Below, piece by piece: positions 23,719 to 34,350 of a stretch of DNA of 64,000 nucleotides; the stretch's first letter is position 1, and each line of letters opens with the position of its first letter. The position numbers and the translations under genes are program-made. The notes under the pieces were generated by a model, which was not told where the DNA came from, ran no database searches, and worked only from the letters and a program-made list of their open reading frames with translations. The DNA is from Tupaia tana (lineage: Eukaryota; Chordata; Mammalia; Scandentia; Tupaiidae): NCBI GenBank assembly GCA_026018925.1, contig JAKSZU010000219.1, positions 248,001 to 312,000 of the forward strand. The letters are read 5' to 3'.

Positions 23719-26700
23719 GTGTCTCTGAGGTCTCTGTCTCTCTCTGCTCCTGTCTCCCCATTTCTTTGTGGTAATTTTTCATTTTTACGATTTTTTTAAA
23801 GGTAGAATTTCTCTCTGGCTCTCAGCTCCATCTTTTGTTTTGTTAATAAGCCCTTCTGCTCCTTTCTCCCAGGCAGGAGAGTTGAGCCATTCTCTGAGAA
23901 GATTCCACATGGATACTGGGAAATAGATATTTCAGGGCACAGGAGAAATGAAGATTTTCTACTCATAATTCAGCCTCCAGCAAGCAAAGCTAGTGTGGTA
24001 GGGAGCCCCTCTGGCCTTCTATCCCTGTCTCTGTGTCTCTGAGGTCTCTGTCTCTCTCTGCTCCTGTCTCCTCAAATTTTTGTGGTAATTTTTCCTTTTT
24101 ACGATTTTTTTAAAGGTAGAATTTCTCTCTGACCCTCAGCTCCATCTTTTGTTTTGTTAATAAGCCCTTCTGCTCCTTTCTCCCATGCAGGAGAGTTGAG
24201 CCATTCTCTGAGAAGATTCCACATGGATACTGGGAAGTAGATATTTCAGGGCACAGGCGAAATGAAGATTTTCTACTCATAATTCAGCCTCCAGCAAGCA
24301 AAGCTAGTGTGGTAGGGAGCCCCTCTGGCCTTCTATCCCTCTCTCTGTGTCTCTGAGGTCTCTGTCTCTCTCTGCTCCTGTCTCCACATTGTTTTTGGTA
24401 ATTTTTCCTTTTTACGATTTTTTTAAAGGTAGAATTTCTCTCTGGCTCTCAGCTCCATCTTTTGTTTTGTTAATAAGCCCTTCTGCTCCTTTCTCCCAGG
24501 CAGGAGAGTTGAGCCATTCTCTGAGAAGATTCCACATGGATACTGGGAACTAGATATTTCAGGGCACAGGCGAAATGAAGATTTTCTACTCATAATTCAG
24601 CCTCCAGCAAGCAAAGCTAGTGTGGTAGAGAGCCCCTCTGGCCTTCTATCCCTGTCTCTGTGTCTCTGAGGTCTCTGTCTCTCTCTGCACCTGTCTCCTC
24701 ATTTTTTTGGTAATTTTTCCTTTTTACGATTTTTTTAAAGGTAGAATTTCTCTCTGGCTCTCAGCTCCATCTTTTGATTTGTTAATAAGCACTTCTGCTT
24801 CTTTCTCCCAGGCAGGAGAGTTGAGCCATTCTCTGAGAAGATTCCACATGGATACTGGGAACTAGATATTTCAGGGCACAGGCGAAATGAAGATTTTCTA
24901 CTCATAATTCAGCCTCCAGCAAGCAAAGCTAGTGTGGTAGGGAGCCCCTCTGGCCTTCTATCCCTGTTTCTGTGTCTCTGAGGTCTCTGTCTCTCTCTGC
25001 ACCTGTCTCTTCATTTTTTTGTTAATTTTCCCTTTTTACGATTTTTTTAAAGGTAGAATTTCTCTCTGGCTCTCAGCTCCATCTTTTGTTTTGTTAATAA
25101 GCCCTTCTGCTCCTTTCTCCCAGGCAGGAGAGTTGAGCCATTCTCTGAGAAGATTCCACATGGATACTGGGAACTAGATATTTCAGGGCACAGGCGAAAT
25201 GAAGATTTTCTACTCATAATTCAGCCTCCAGCAAGCAAAGCTAGTGTGGTAGAGAGCCCCTCTGGACTTCTATCCCTGTCTCTGTGTCTCTGAGGTCTCT
25301 GTCTCTCTCTGCTCCTTTCTCCTCATTTTTTGGTAATTTTTACTTTTTACGATTTTTTTAAAGGTAGAATTTCTCTCTGGCTCTCAGCTCCATCTTTTGT
25401 TTTGTTAATAAGCCCTTCTGCTTCTTTCTCCCAGGCAGGAGTGTTGAGCCATTCTCTGAGAAGTTTTCACATGGATACTGGGAACTAGATATTTCACGGC
25501 ACAGGCGAAATGAAGATTTTCTACTCATAATTCAGCCTCCAGCAAGCAAAGCTAGTGTAGTAGGGAGCCCCTCTGGCCTTCTATCCCTGTCTCTGTGTCT
25601 CTGAGGTCTCTGTCTCTCTCTGCTCCTGTCTCCTCATTTTTTTGGTAATTTTTCCTTTTTACGATTTTTTTAAAGGTAGAATTTCTCTCTGGCTCTCAGC
25701 TCCATCTTTTGTTTTGTTAATAAGCCCTTATGCTCCTTTCTCCCAGGCAGGAGAGTTGAGCCATTCTCTGAGAAGATCCCACATGGATACTGGGAACTAG
25801 ACATTTCAGGGCACAAGCGAAATGAAGATTTCTACTCATAATTCAGCCTCCAGCAAGCAAAGCTAGTGTTTTAGGGAGCCCCTCTGGCCTTCTATCCCTG
25901 TCTCTGTGTCTCTGAGGTCTCTGTCTCTCTCTGCTCCTGTCTCCTCATTTTTTTGGTAATTTTTCCTTTTTACGATTTTTTTAAAGGTAGAATTTCTCTC
26001 TGGCTCTCAGCTCCATCTTTTGTTTTGTTAATAAGCCCTTCTGCTTCTTTCTCCCAGGCAGGAGTGTTGAGCCATTCTCTGAGAAGATTCCACATGGATA
26101 CTGGGAACTAGACATTTCAGGGCACAAGCGAAATGAAGATTTCTACTCATAATTCAGCCTCCAGCAAGCAAAGCTAGTGTTTTAGGGAGCCCCTCTGGCC
26201 TTCTATCCCTGTCTCTGTGTCTCTGAGGTCTCTGTCTCTCTCTGCTCCTGTCTCCTCATTTTTTTTGGTAATTTTTCCTTTTTACGATTTTTTTAAAGGT
26301 AGAATTTCTCTCTGGCTCTCAGCTCCATCTTTTGTTTTGTTAATAAGCCCTTCTGCTTCTTTCTCCCAGGCAGGAGTGTTGAGCCATTCTCTGAGAAGAT
26401 TCCACATGGATACTGGGAACTAGATATTTCAGGGCACAGGCGAAATGAAGATTTTCTACTCATAATTCAGTCTCCAGCAAGCAAAGCTAGTGTGGTAGGG
26501 AGCCCCTCTGGCCTTCTATCCCTGTCTCTGTGTCTCTGAGGTCTCTGTCTCTCTCTGCTCCTGTCTCCTCATTTTTTTGGTAATTTTTCCTTTTTACGAT
26601 TTTTTTAAAGGTAGAATTTCTCTCTGGCTCTCAGCTCCATCTTTTGTTTTGTTAATAAGCCCTTCTGCTCCTTTCTCCCAGGCAGGAGAATTGAGCCATT

Positions 26701-26840
26701 CTCTGAGAAGATCCCACATGGATACTGGGAACTAGACATTTCAGGGCACAAGCGAAATGAAGATTTCTACTCATAATTCAGCCTCCAGCAAGCAAAGCTA
26801 GTGTTTTAGGGAGCCCCTCTGGCCTTCTATCCCTGTCTCT
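23719..26840. repeat. 10-monomer higher-order repeat (~3.12 kb), copy 1
   Basis: Monomers starting at 23719, 24033, 24347, 24660, 24972, 25284 and 25595 have partners 3,122-3,123 bp downstream. Shared private changes are catttctttgtgg, ctccacattg, gcacttctgcttc, ctcctttctcctcattttttgg with caggagtgtt, and agcccttatgctcc. The monomers at 25906 and 26217 (caggagtgtt, gcttcttt) have no partner in copy 2. The 25906 monomer is chimeric (see findings). Confidence 0.88.
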
Positions 26841-29028
26841 GTGTCTCTGAGGTCTCTGTCTCTCTCTGCTCCTGTCTCCCCATTTCTTTGTGGTAATTTT
26901 TCCTTTTTACGATTTTTTTAAAGGTAGAATTTCTCTCTGGCTCTCAGCTCCATCTTTTGTTTTGTTAATAAGCCCTTCTGCTCCTTTCTCCCAGGCAGGA
27001 GAGTTGAGCCATTCTCTGAGAAGATTCCACATGGATACTGGGAAATATATATTTCAGGGCACAGGCGAAATGAAGATTTTCTACTCATAATTCAGCCTCC
27101 AGCAAGCAAAGCTAGTGTGGTAGGGAGCCCCTCTGGCCTTCTATCCCTGTCTCTGTGTCTCTGAGGTCTCTGTCTCTCTCTGCTCCTGTCTCCTCAAATT
27201 TTTGTGGTAATTTTTCCTTTTTACGATTTTTTTAAAGGTAGAATTTCTCTCTGACCCTCAGCTCCATCTTTTGTTTTGTTAATAAGCCCTTCTGCTCCTT
27301 TCTCCCATGCAGGAGAGTTGAGCCATTCTCTGAGAAGATTCCACATGGATACTGGGAAGTAGATATTTCAGGGCACAGGCGAAATGAAGATTTTCTACTC
27401 ATAATTCAGCCTCCAGCAAGCAAAGCTAGTGTGGTAGGGAGCCCCTCTGGCCTTCTATCCCTCTCTCTGTGTCTCTGAGGTCTCTGTCTCTCTCTGCTCC
27501 TGTCTCCACATTGTTTTTGGTAATTTTTCCTTTTTACGATTTTTTTAAAGGTAGAATTTCTCTCTGGCTCTCACCTCCATCTTTTGTTTTGTTAATAAGC
27601 CCTTCTGCTCCTTTCTCCCAGGCAGGAGAGTTGAGCCATTCTCTGAGAAGATTCCACATGGATACTGGGAACTAGATATTTCAGGGCACAGGCGAAATGA
27701 AGATTTTCTACTCATAATTCAGCCTCCAGCAAGCAAAGCTAGTGTGGTAGAGAGCCCCTCTGGCCTTCTATCCCTGTCTCTGTGTCTCTGAGGTCTCTGT
27801 CTCTCTCTGCACCTGTCTCCTCATTTTTTTGGTAATTTTTCCTTTTTACGATTTTTTTAAAGGTAGAATTTCTCTCTGGCTCTCAGCTCCATCTTTTGTT
27901 TTGTTAATAAGCACTTCTGCTTCTTTCTCCCAGGCAGGAGAGTTGAGCCATTCTCTGAGAAGATTCCACATGGATACTGGGAACTAGATATTTCAGGGCA
28001 CAGGCGAAATGAAGATTTTCTACTCATAATTCAGCCTCCAGCAAGCAAAGCTAGTGTGGTAGGGAGCCCCTCTGGCCTTCTATCCCTGTTTCTGTGTCTC
28101 TGAGGTCTCTGTCTCTCTCTGCACCTGTCTCTTCATTTTTTTGTTAATTTTCCCTTTTTACGATTTTTTTAAAGGTAGAATTTCTCTCTGGCTCTCAGCT
28201 CCATCTTTTGTTTTGTTAATAAGCCCTTCTGCTCCTTTCTCCCAGGCAGGAGAGTTGAGCCATTCTCTGAGAAGATTCCACATGGATACTGGGAACTAGA
28301 TATTTCAGGGCACAGGCGAAATGAAGATTTTCTACTCATAATTCAGCCTCCAGCAAGCAAAGCTAGTGTGGTAGAGAGCCCCTCTGGACTTCTATCCCTG
28401 TCTCTGTGTCTCTGAGGTCTCTGTCTCTCTCTGCTCCTTTCTCCTCATTTTTTGGTAATTTTTACTTTTTTACGATTTTTTTAAAGGTAGAATTTCTCTC
28501 TGGCTCTCATCTCCATCTTTTGTTTTGTTAATAAGCCCTTCTGCTTCTTTCTCCCAGGCAGGAGTGTTGAGCCATTCTCTGAGAAGTTTCCACATGGATA
28601 CTGGGAACTAGATATTTCACGGCACAGGCGAAATGAAGATTTTCTACTCATAATTCAGCCTCCAGCAAGCAAAGCTAGTGTGGTAGGGAGCCCCTCTGGC
28701 CTTCTATCCCTGTCTCTGTGTCTCTGAGGTCTCTGTCTCTCTCTGCTCCTGTCTCCTCATTTTTTTGGTAATTTTTCCTTTTTACGATTTTTTTAAAGGT
28801 AGAATTTCTCTCTGGCTCTCAGCTCCATCTTTTGTTTTGTTAATAAGCCCTTATGCTCCTTTCTCCCAGGCAGGAGAGTTGAGCCATTCTCTGAGAAGAT
28901 CCCACATGGATACTGGGAACTAGACATTTCAGGGCACAAGCGAAATGAAGATTTCTACTCATAATTCAGCCTCCAGCAAGCAAAGCTAGTGTTTTAGGGA
29001 GCCCCTCTGGCCTTCTATCCCTGTCTCT
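26841..29028. repeat. 10-monomer higher-order repeat, copy 2 (7 monomers matched)
   Basis: The matching part is 26841-29028, about 2.19 kb. After the agcccttatgctcc/gatcccac monomer at 28718 the series changes to the ccatttttttgtgg cassette at 29029, while copy 1 goes on to 25906. The catgcagg variant is seen for the last time here, near 27306. Confidence 0.85.
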
Positions 29029-30283
29029 GTGTCTCTGAGGTCTCTTTCTCTCTCTGCTCCTGTCTCCCCATTTTTTTGTGGTAAATTTTCCTTTTTACGA
29101 TTTTTTTAAAGGTAGAATTTCTCTCTGGCTCTCAGCTCCATCTTTTGTTTTGTTAATAAGCCCTTCTGCTCCTTTCTCCCAGGCAGGAGAGTTGAGCCAT
29201 TCTCTGAGAAGATTCCACATGGATACTGGGAACTAGATATTTCAGGGCACAGGCGAAATGAAGATTTTCTACTCATAATTCAGCCTCCAGCAAGCAAAGC
29301 TAGTGTGGTAGGGAGCCCCTCTGGCCTTCTATCCCTGTCTCTGTGTCTCTGAGGTCTCTGTCTCTCTCTGCTCCTGTCTCCTCAAATTTTTGTGGTAATT
29401 TTTTCCTTTTTACGATTTTTTTAAAGGTAGAATTTCTCTCTGACCCTCAGCTCCATCTTTTGTTTTGTTAATAAGCCCTTCTGCTCCTTTCTCCCAGGCA
29501 GGAGAGTTGAGCCATTCTCTGAGAAGATTCCACATGGATACTGGGAAGTAGATATTTCAGGGCACAGGCGAAATGAAGATTTTCTACTCATAATTCAGCC
29601 TCCAGCAAGCAAAGCTATTGTGGTAGGGAGCCCCTCTGGCCTTCTATCCCTGTCTCTGTGTCTCTGAGGTCTCTGTCTCTCTCTGCTCCTGTCTCCTCAT
29701 TGTTTTTGGTAATTTTTCCTTTTTACGATTTTTTTAAAGGTAGAATTTCTCTCTGGCTCTCAGTTCCATCTTTTGTTTTGTTAATAAGCCCTTCTGCTCC
29801 TTTCTCCCAGGCAGGAGAGTTGAGCCATTCTCTGAGAAGGTTCCACATGGATACTGGGAACTAGATATTTCAGGGCACAGGCGAAATGAAGATTTTCTAC
29901 TCATAATTCAGCCTCCAGCAAGCAAAGCTAGTGTGGTAGAGAGCCCCTCTGGCCTTCTATCCCTGTCTCTGTGTCTCTGAGGTCTCTTTCTCTCTCTGCT
30001 CCTGTCTCCTCATTTTTTTTGGTAATTTTTCCTTTTTACGATTTTTTTAAAGGTAGAATTTCTCTCTGGCTCTCAGCTCCATCTTTTGTTTTGTTAATAA
30101 GCGCTTCTGCTTCTTTCTCCCAGGCAGGAGAGTTGAGCCATTCTCTGAGAAGATTCCACATGGATACTGGGAACTAGATATTTCAGGGCACAGGCGAAAT
30201 GAAGATTTTCTACTCATAATTCAGCCTCCAGCAAGCAAAGCTAGTGTGGTAAGGAGCCCCTCTGGCCTTCTATCCCTGTCTCT
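29029..30283. repeat. End of left subfamily domain
   Basis: The monomers 29029, 29343, 29658 and 29971 are the last with left-domain types (caaatttttgtgg with gaccctcag, gaaggttcc, gcgcttctgcttc). The pair 29658-30283 matches 4664-5288, 24,994 bp away. Confidence 0.75.
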
Positions 30284-31536
30284 GTGTCTCTGAGGTCTCT
30301 GTCTCTCTCTGCTCCTGTCTCCTCATATTTTTTTGGTAATTTTTCGTTTTTACGATTTTTTTAAAGGTAGAATTTCTCTCTGGCTCTCAGCTCCATCTTT
30401 TGTTTTGTTAATAAGCCCTTCTGCTCCTTTCTCCCAGGCAGGAGAGTTGAGCCATTCTCTGAGAAGATTCCACATGGATACTGGGAACTAGATATTTCAG
30501 GGCACAGGCGAAATGAAGATTTTCTACTCATAATTCAGCCTCCAGGAAGCAAAGCTAGTGTGGTAGGGAGCCCCTCTGACATTCTATCCCTGTCTCTGTG
30601 TCTCTGAGGTCTCTGTCTCTCTCTGCTCCTGACTCCTCATTTTTTTTGGTAATTTTTCCTTTTTACGATCTTTTTAAAGGTAGAATTTCTCTCTGGCTCT
30701 CAGCTACATCTTTTTTTTTGTTAATAAGCCCTTCTGCTCCTTTCTCCCAGGCAGGAGAGTTGAGCCATTCTCTGAGAAGATTCCACATGAATACTGGGAA
30801 CTAGATATTTCAGGGCACAGGCGAAATGAAGATTTTCTACTCATAATTCAGCTTCCAGCAAGCTAAGCTAGTGTGGTAGGGAGCCCCTCTGGCCTTGTAT
30901 CCCTGTCTCTGTGTCTCTGAGGTCTCTGTCTCTCTCTGCTCCTGTCTCCTCATTTTTTTTGGTAATTTTTCCTTTTTATGATTTTTTTAAAGGTAGGATT
31001 TCTCTCTGGCTCTCAGCTCCATCTTTTGTTTTGTTAATAAGCCCTTCTGCTCCTTTCTCCCAGCCAGGAGAGTTGAGCCATTCTCTGAGATGATTCCACA
31101 TGGATACTGGGAACTAGATATTTCAGGGCACAGGCGAAATGAAGATTTTCTGCTCATAATTCAGCCTCCAGCAAGCAAAGCTAGTGTGGTAGGGAGCCCC
31201 TCTGGCCTTCTATCCCTGTCTCTGTGTCTCTGAGGTCTCTGTCTCTCTCTGCTCCTGTCTCCTCATTTTTTTGGGTAATTTTTCCTTTTTACGATTTTTT
31301 TAAAGGTAGAATTTCTCTCTGGCTCTCAGCTCCATCTTTTGTTTTGTTAATAAGCCCTTCTGCTCCTTTCTCCCAGGCAGGAGAGTTGAGCCATTCTCTG
31401 ACAAGATTCCACATGGATACTGGGAACTAGATATTTCAGGGCACAGGCGAAATGAAGATTTTCTACTCATAATTCAGCCTCCAGCAAGCAAAGCTAGTGT
31501 GGTAGGGAGCCCCTCTGGCCTTCTATCCCTGTCTCT
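30284..31536. repeat. First right-domain monomers
   Basis: Four monomers start at 30284, 30598, 30911 and 31224. They bring in variants typical of the rest of the window: the catatttttttgg box, caagctaagctag (near 30861) and taggatttc (near 30995). The 30284-30598 pair (ccaggaagc, ctgactcctc, agctacatc) reappears at 37163-37789, about 6.88 kb away. Confidence 0.75.
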
Positions 31537-33100
31537 GTGTCTCTGAGGACTCTGTCTCTCTCTGCTCCTGTCTCCTCATTTTTTTTGGATATTTTTCCTT
31601 TTTACGATTTTTTTAAAGGTAGAATTTCTCTCTGGCTCTCAGCTCCATCTTTTGTTTTGTTAATAAGCCCTTCTGCTCCTTTCTCCCAGGCAGGAGAGTT
31701 GAGCCATTCTCTGAGAAGTTTCCACATGGATACTGGGAACTAGATATTTCAGGGCACAGGCGAAATGAAGATTTTATACTCATAATTCAGCCTCCAGCAA
31801 GCAAAGCTAGTGTGGTAGGGAGCCCCTCTGGCCTTCTATCCCTGTCTCTGTGTCTCTGAGGTCTCTGTCTCTCTCTGCTCCTGTCTCCTCATATTTTGGT
31901 AATTTTTCCTTTTTACGATTTTTTAAAGTTAGAATTTCTCTCTGGCTCTCAGCTCCATCTTTTGTTTTGTTAATAAGCCCTTCTGCTCCTTTCTCCCAGG
32001 CAGGAGAGTTGAGCCATTCTCTGAGAAGATTCCACATGGATACTGGGAACTAGATATTTCAGGGCACAGGTGAAATGAAGATTTTCTACTCATAATTCAG
32101 CTTCCAGCAAGCTATGCTAGTGTGGTAGGGAGCCCCTCTGGCCTTCTATCCCTGTCTCTGTGTCTCTGAGGTCTCTGTCTCTCTCTGCTCCTGTCTCCTC
32201 ATTTTTTTTCGTCATTTTTCCTTTTTACGATTTTTTTAAAGGTAGGAATTCTCTCTGGCTCTCAGCTCCATCTTTTGTTTTGTTAATAAGCCCTTCTGCT
32301 CCTTTCTCCCAGGCAGGAGAGTTGATCCATTCTCTGAGAAGATTCCACATGGATACTGGGAACTAGATATTTCAGGGCACAGGCGAAATGAAGATTTTCT
32401 ACTCATAATTCAGCCTCCAGCAAGCAAAGCTAGTGTGGTAGGGAGCCCCTCTGGCCTTCTATCCCTGTCTCTGTGTCTCTGAGGTCTCTGTCTCTCTCGG
32501 CTCCTTTCTCCTAATTTTTTTTGGTAATTTTTCCTTTTTACGATTTTTTTAAAGGTAGAATTTTTCTCTGGCTCTCAGCTCCATCTTTTGTTTTGTTAAT
32601 AAGCCCTTCTGCTCCTTTCTCCCAGGCAGGAGAGTTGAGCTATTCTCTGAGAAGTTTCCACATGGATACTGGGAACTAGATATTTCAGGGCACAGGCGAA
32701 ATGCAGATTTTCTACTCATAATTCAGCTTCCAGCAAGCTAAGCTAGTGTGGTAGGGAGCCCCTCTGGCCTTCTATCCCTGTCTCTGTGTCTCTGAGGTCT
32801 CTGTCTCTCTCTGCTCCTGTCTCCTCATTTTTTTTGGTAATTTTTCCTTTTTACGATTTTTTTAAAGGTAGGATTTCTCTCTGGCTCTCAGCTCCATCTT
32901 TTGTTTTGTTAATAAGCCCTTCTGCTCCTTTCTCCCAGGCAGGAGAGAGTTGAGCCATTCTCTGAGAAGATTCCACATGGATACTGGGAACTAGATATTT
33001 CAGGGAACAGGCGAAATGACGATTTTCTACTCATATTTCAGCCTCCAGCAAGCAAAGCTACTGTGGTAGGGAGCCCCTCTGGCCTTCTATCCCTGTCTCT

Positions 33101-33142
33101 GTGTCTCTGAGGTCTCTGTCTCTCTCTGCTCCTGTCTCCTCA
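33101..33142. repeat. Internal TC/TG low-complexity subrepeat of the monomer
   Basis: About 50 bp per monomer, beginning just before the phase motif, is a degenerate series of tctctgt-like units on the + strand and is almost free of A. It may be the trace of an older short repeat from which the monomer grew. The representative copy is given; the segment recurs in every monomer. Confidence 0.6.
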
Positions 33143-33182
33143 TTGTTTTTGGTAATTTTTCCTTTTTACGATTTTTTTAAAG
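33143..33182. repeat. Hypervariable T-rich box of the monomer
   Basis: Directly after tctcctca each monomer has a T-rich box that differs more than any other part. Forms seen include ttgtttttgg, tttttttgg, ttttttttgg, ttttttgtgg, attttttgtgg, aatttttgtgg, tttttttgtta, tggtttttgg, tattttgtgg, tatttttgg and tattttgg. It is followed by taatttt and usually cctttttacg. The box form goes with substitutions elsewhere in the same monomer, so it works as a type label. T-run slippage probably makes new forms. Representative copy given. Confidence 0.8.
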
Positions 33183-33253
33183 GTAGAATTTCTCTCTGGC
33201 TCTCAGCTCCATCTTTTGTTTTGTTAATAAGCCCTTCTGCTCCTTTCTCCCAG
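33183..33253 (+). other. Intron-like segment (donor, branch and acceptor look-alikes)
   Basis: A donor-like aaag/gtagaa junction is followed 71 nt later by a long pyrimidine tract ending ctcccag/gcagg, a good match to a vertebrate 3' splice site. A branch-like ttaat at 33224-33228 puts its A 26 nt upstream of the AG. The arrangement recurs in most monomers. In the tattttgg-box copies aaaggtag becomes aaagttag, which damages the donor. Chance resemblance in a pyrimidine-rich repeat is possible. No transcript evidence is visible. Confidence 0.3.
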
Positions 33254-34350
33254 GCAGGAGAGTTGAGCCATTCTCTGAGAAGATTCCACATGGATACTGG
33301 GAACTAGATATTTCAGGGCACAGGCGAAATGAAGATTTTCTACTCATAATTCAGCCTCCAGCAAGCAAAGCTAGTGTGGTAGGGAGCCCCTCTGGCCTTC
33401 TATCCCTGTCTCTGTGTCTCTGAGGACTCTGTCTCTCTCTGCTCCTGTCTCCTCATTTTTTGTGGTAATTTTTCCTTTTTACGATTTTTTTAATGGTAGA
33501 ATTTCTCTCTGGCTCTCAGCTCCATCTTTTGTTTTGTTAATAAGTCCTTCTGCTCCTTTCTCCCAGGCAGGAGAGTTGAGCCATTCTCTGAGAAGATTCC
33601 ACATGGATACTGGGAACTAGATATTTCAGGGCACAGGCGAAATGAAGATTTTCTACTCATAATTCAGCCTCCAGCAAGCAAAGCTAGTGTGGTAGGGAGC
33701 CCCTCTGGCCTTCTATCCCTGTCTCTGTGTCTCTGAGGTCTCTGTCTCTCTCTGCTCCTGTCTCCTCATATTTTGGTAATTTTTCCTTTTTACGATTTTT
33801 TTAAAGTTAGAATTTCTCTCTGGCTCTCAGCTCCATCTTTTGTTTTGTTAATAAGCCCTTCTGCTCCTTTCTCACAGGCAGGAGAGTTGAGCCATTCTCT
33901 GAGAAGATTCCACATGGATACCGGGAACTAGATATTTCAGGGCACAGGTGAAATGAAGATTTTCTACTCATAATTCAGCTTCCAGCAAGCTAAGCTAGTG
34001 TGGTAGGGAGCCCCTCTGGCCTTCTATCCCTGTCTCTGTGTCTCTGAGGTCTCTGTCTCTCTCTGCTCCTGTCTCCTCATTGTTTTTGGTAATTTTTCCT
34101 TTTTACGATTTTTTTAAAGGTAGGATTTCTCTCTGGCTCTCAGCTCCATCTTTTGTTTTGTTAATAAGCCCTTCTGCTCCTTTCTCCCAGGCAGGAGAGT
34201 TGAGCCATTCTCTGAGAAGATTCCACATGGATACTGGGAACTAGATATTTCAGGGCACAGGCGAAATGAAGATTTTCTACTCATAATTCAGCCTCCAGCA
34301 AGCAAAGCTAGTGTGGTAGGGAGCCCCTCTGGCCTTCTATCCCTGTCTCT

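Larger units (their letters stand above)
33101..33413. repeat. Representative consensus-like monomer (313 bp)
   Basis: This copy is close to the apparent consensus. Its parts are: 33101-33142, TC/TG-rich sequence with degenerate tctctgt units; 33143-33182, T-rich stretch with the variable box (here tgtttttgg) and CpG 1 at 33169-33170; 33183-33253, intron-like segment; 33254-33413, mixed-composition part with gagaagattccacatgg, CpG 2 at 33325-33326, actcataattcagc and gggagcccctctggcc. Because 313 is 3x104+1, the reading frame changes at each monomer boundary, so no protein can run through consecutive 313-bp copies. Confidence 0.9.
31537..34350. repeat. 9-monomer higher-order repeat (2.81 kb), copy 1
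   Basis: Eight of nine monomers (31537 to 33727) have partners 2,812-2,814 bp downstream. Shared changes are gaggactctg, cattttggtaa with a short gatttttt run and aaagttag, aggtaggaattc, tctcggctcctttc with gagctattc and aaatgcagatt, cattgtttttgg, and ataccgggaac. The monomer at 34038 (cattgtttttgg) differs from 36850 in its box. Confidence 0.9.

Noticed and set aside
26890-27090. ATG-like starts at taatttttcc giving frames with other N-termini
   Set aside because: The start is again a GTG inside the T-box (tttgtggtaat). The frame is the usual repeat shadow.
32786-33100. Possible functional 2-bp insertion caggagagagttg near 32945
   Set aside because: A single ga expansion in a gaga run of one monomer; ordinary slippage with no wider pattern.
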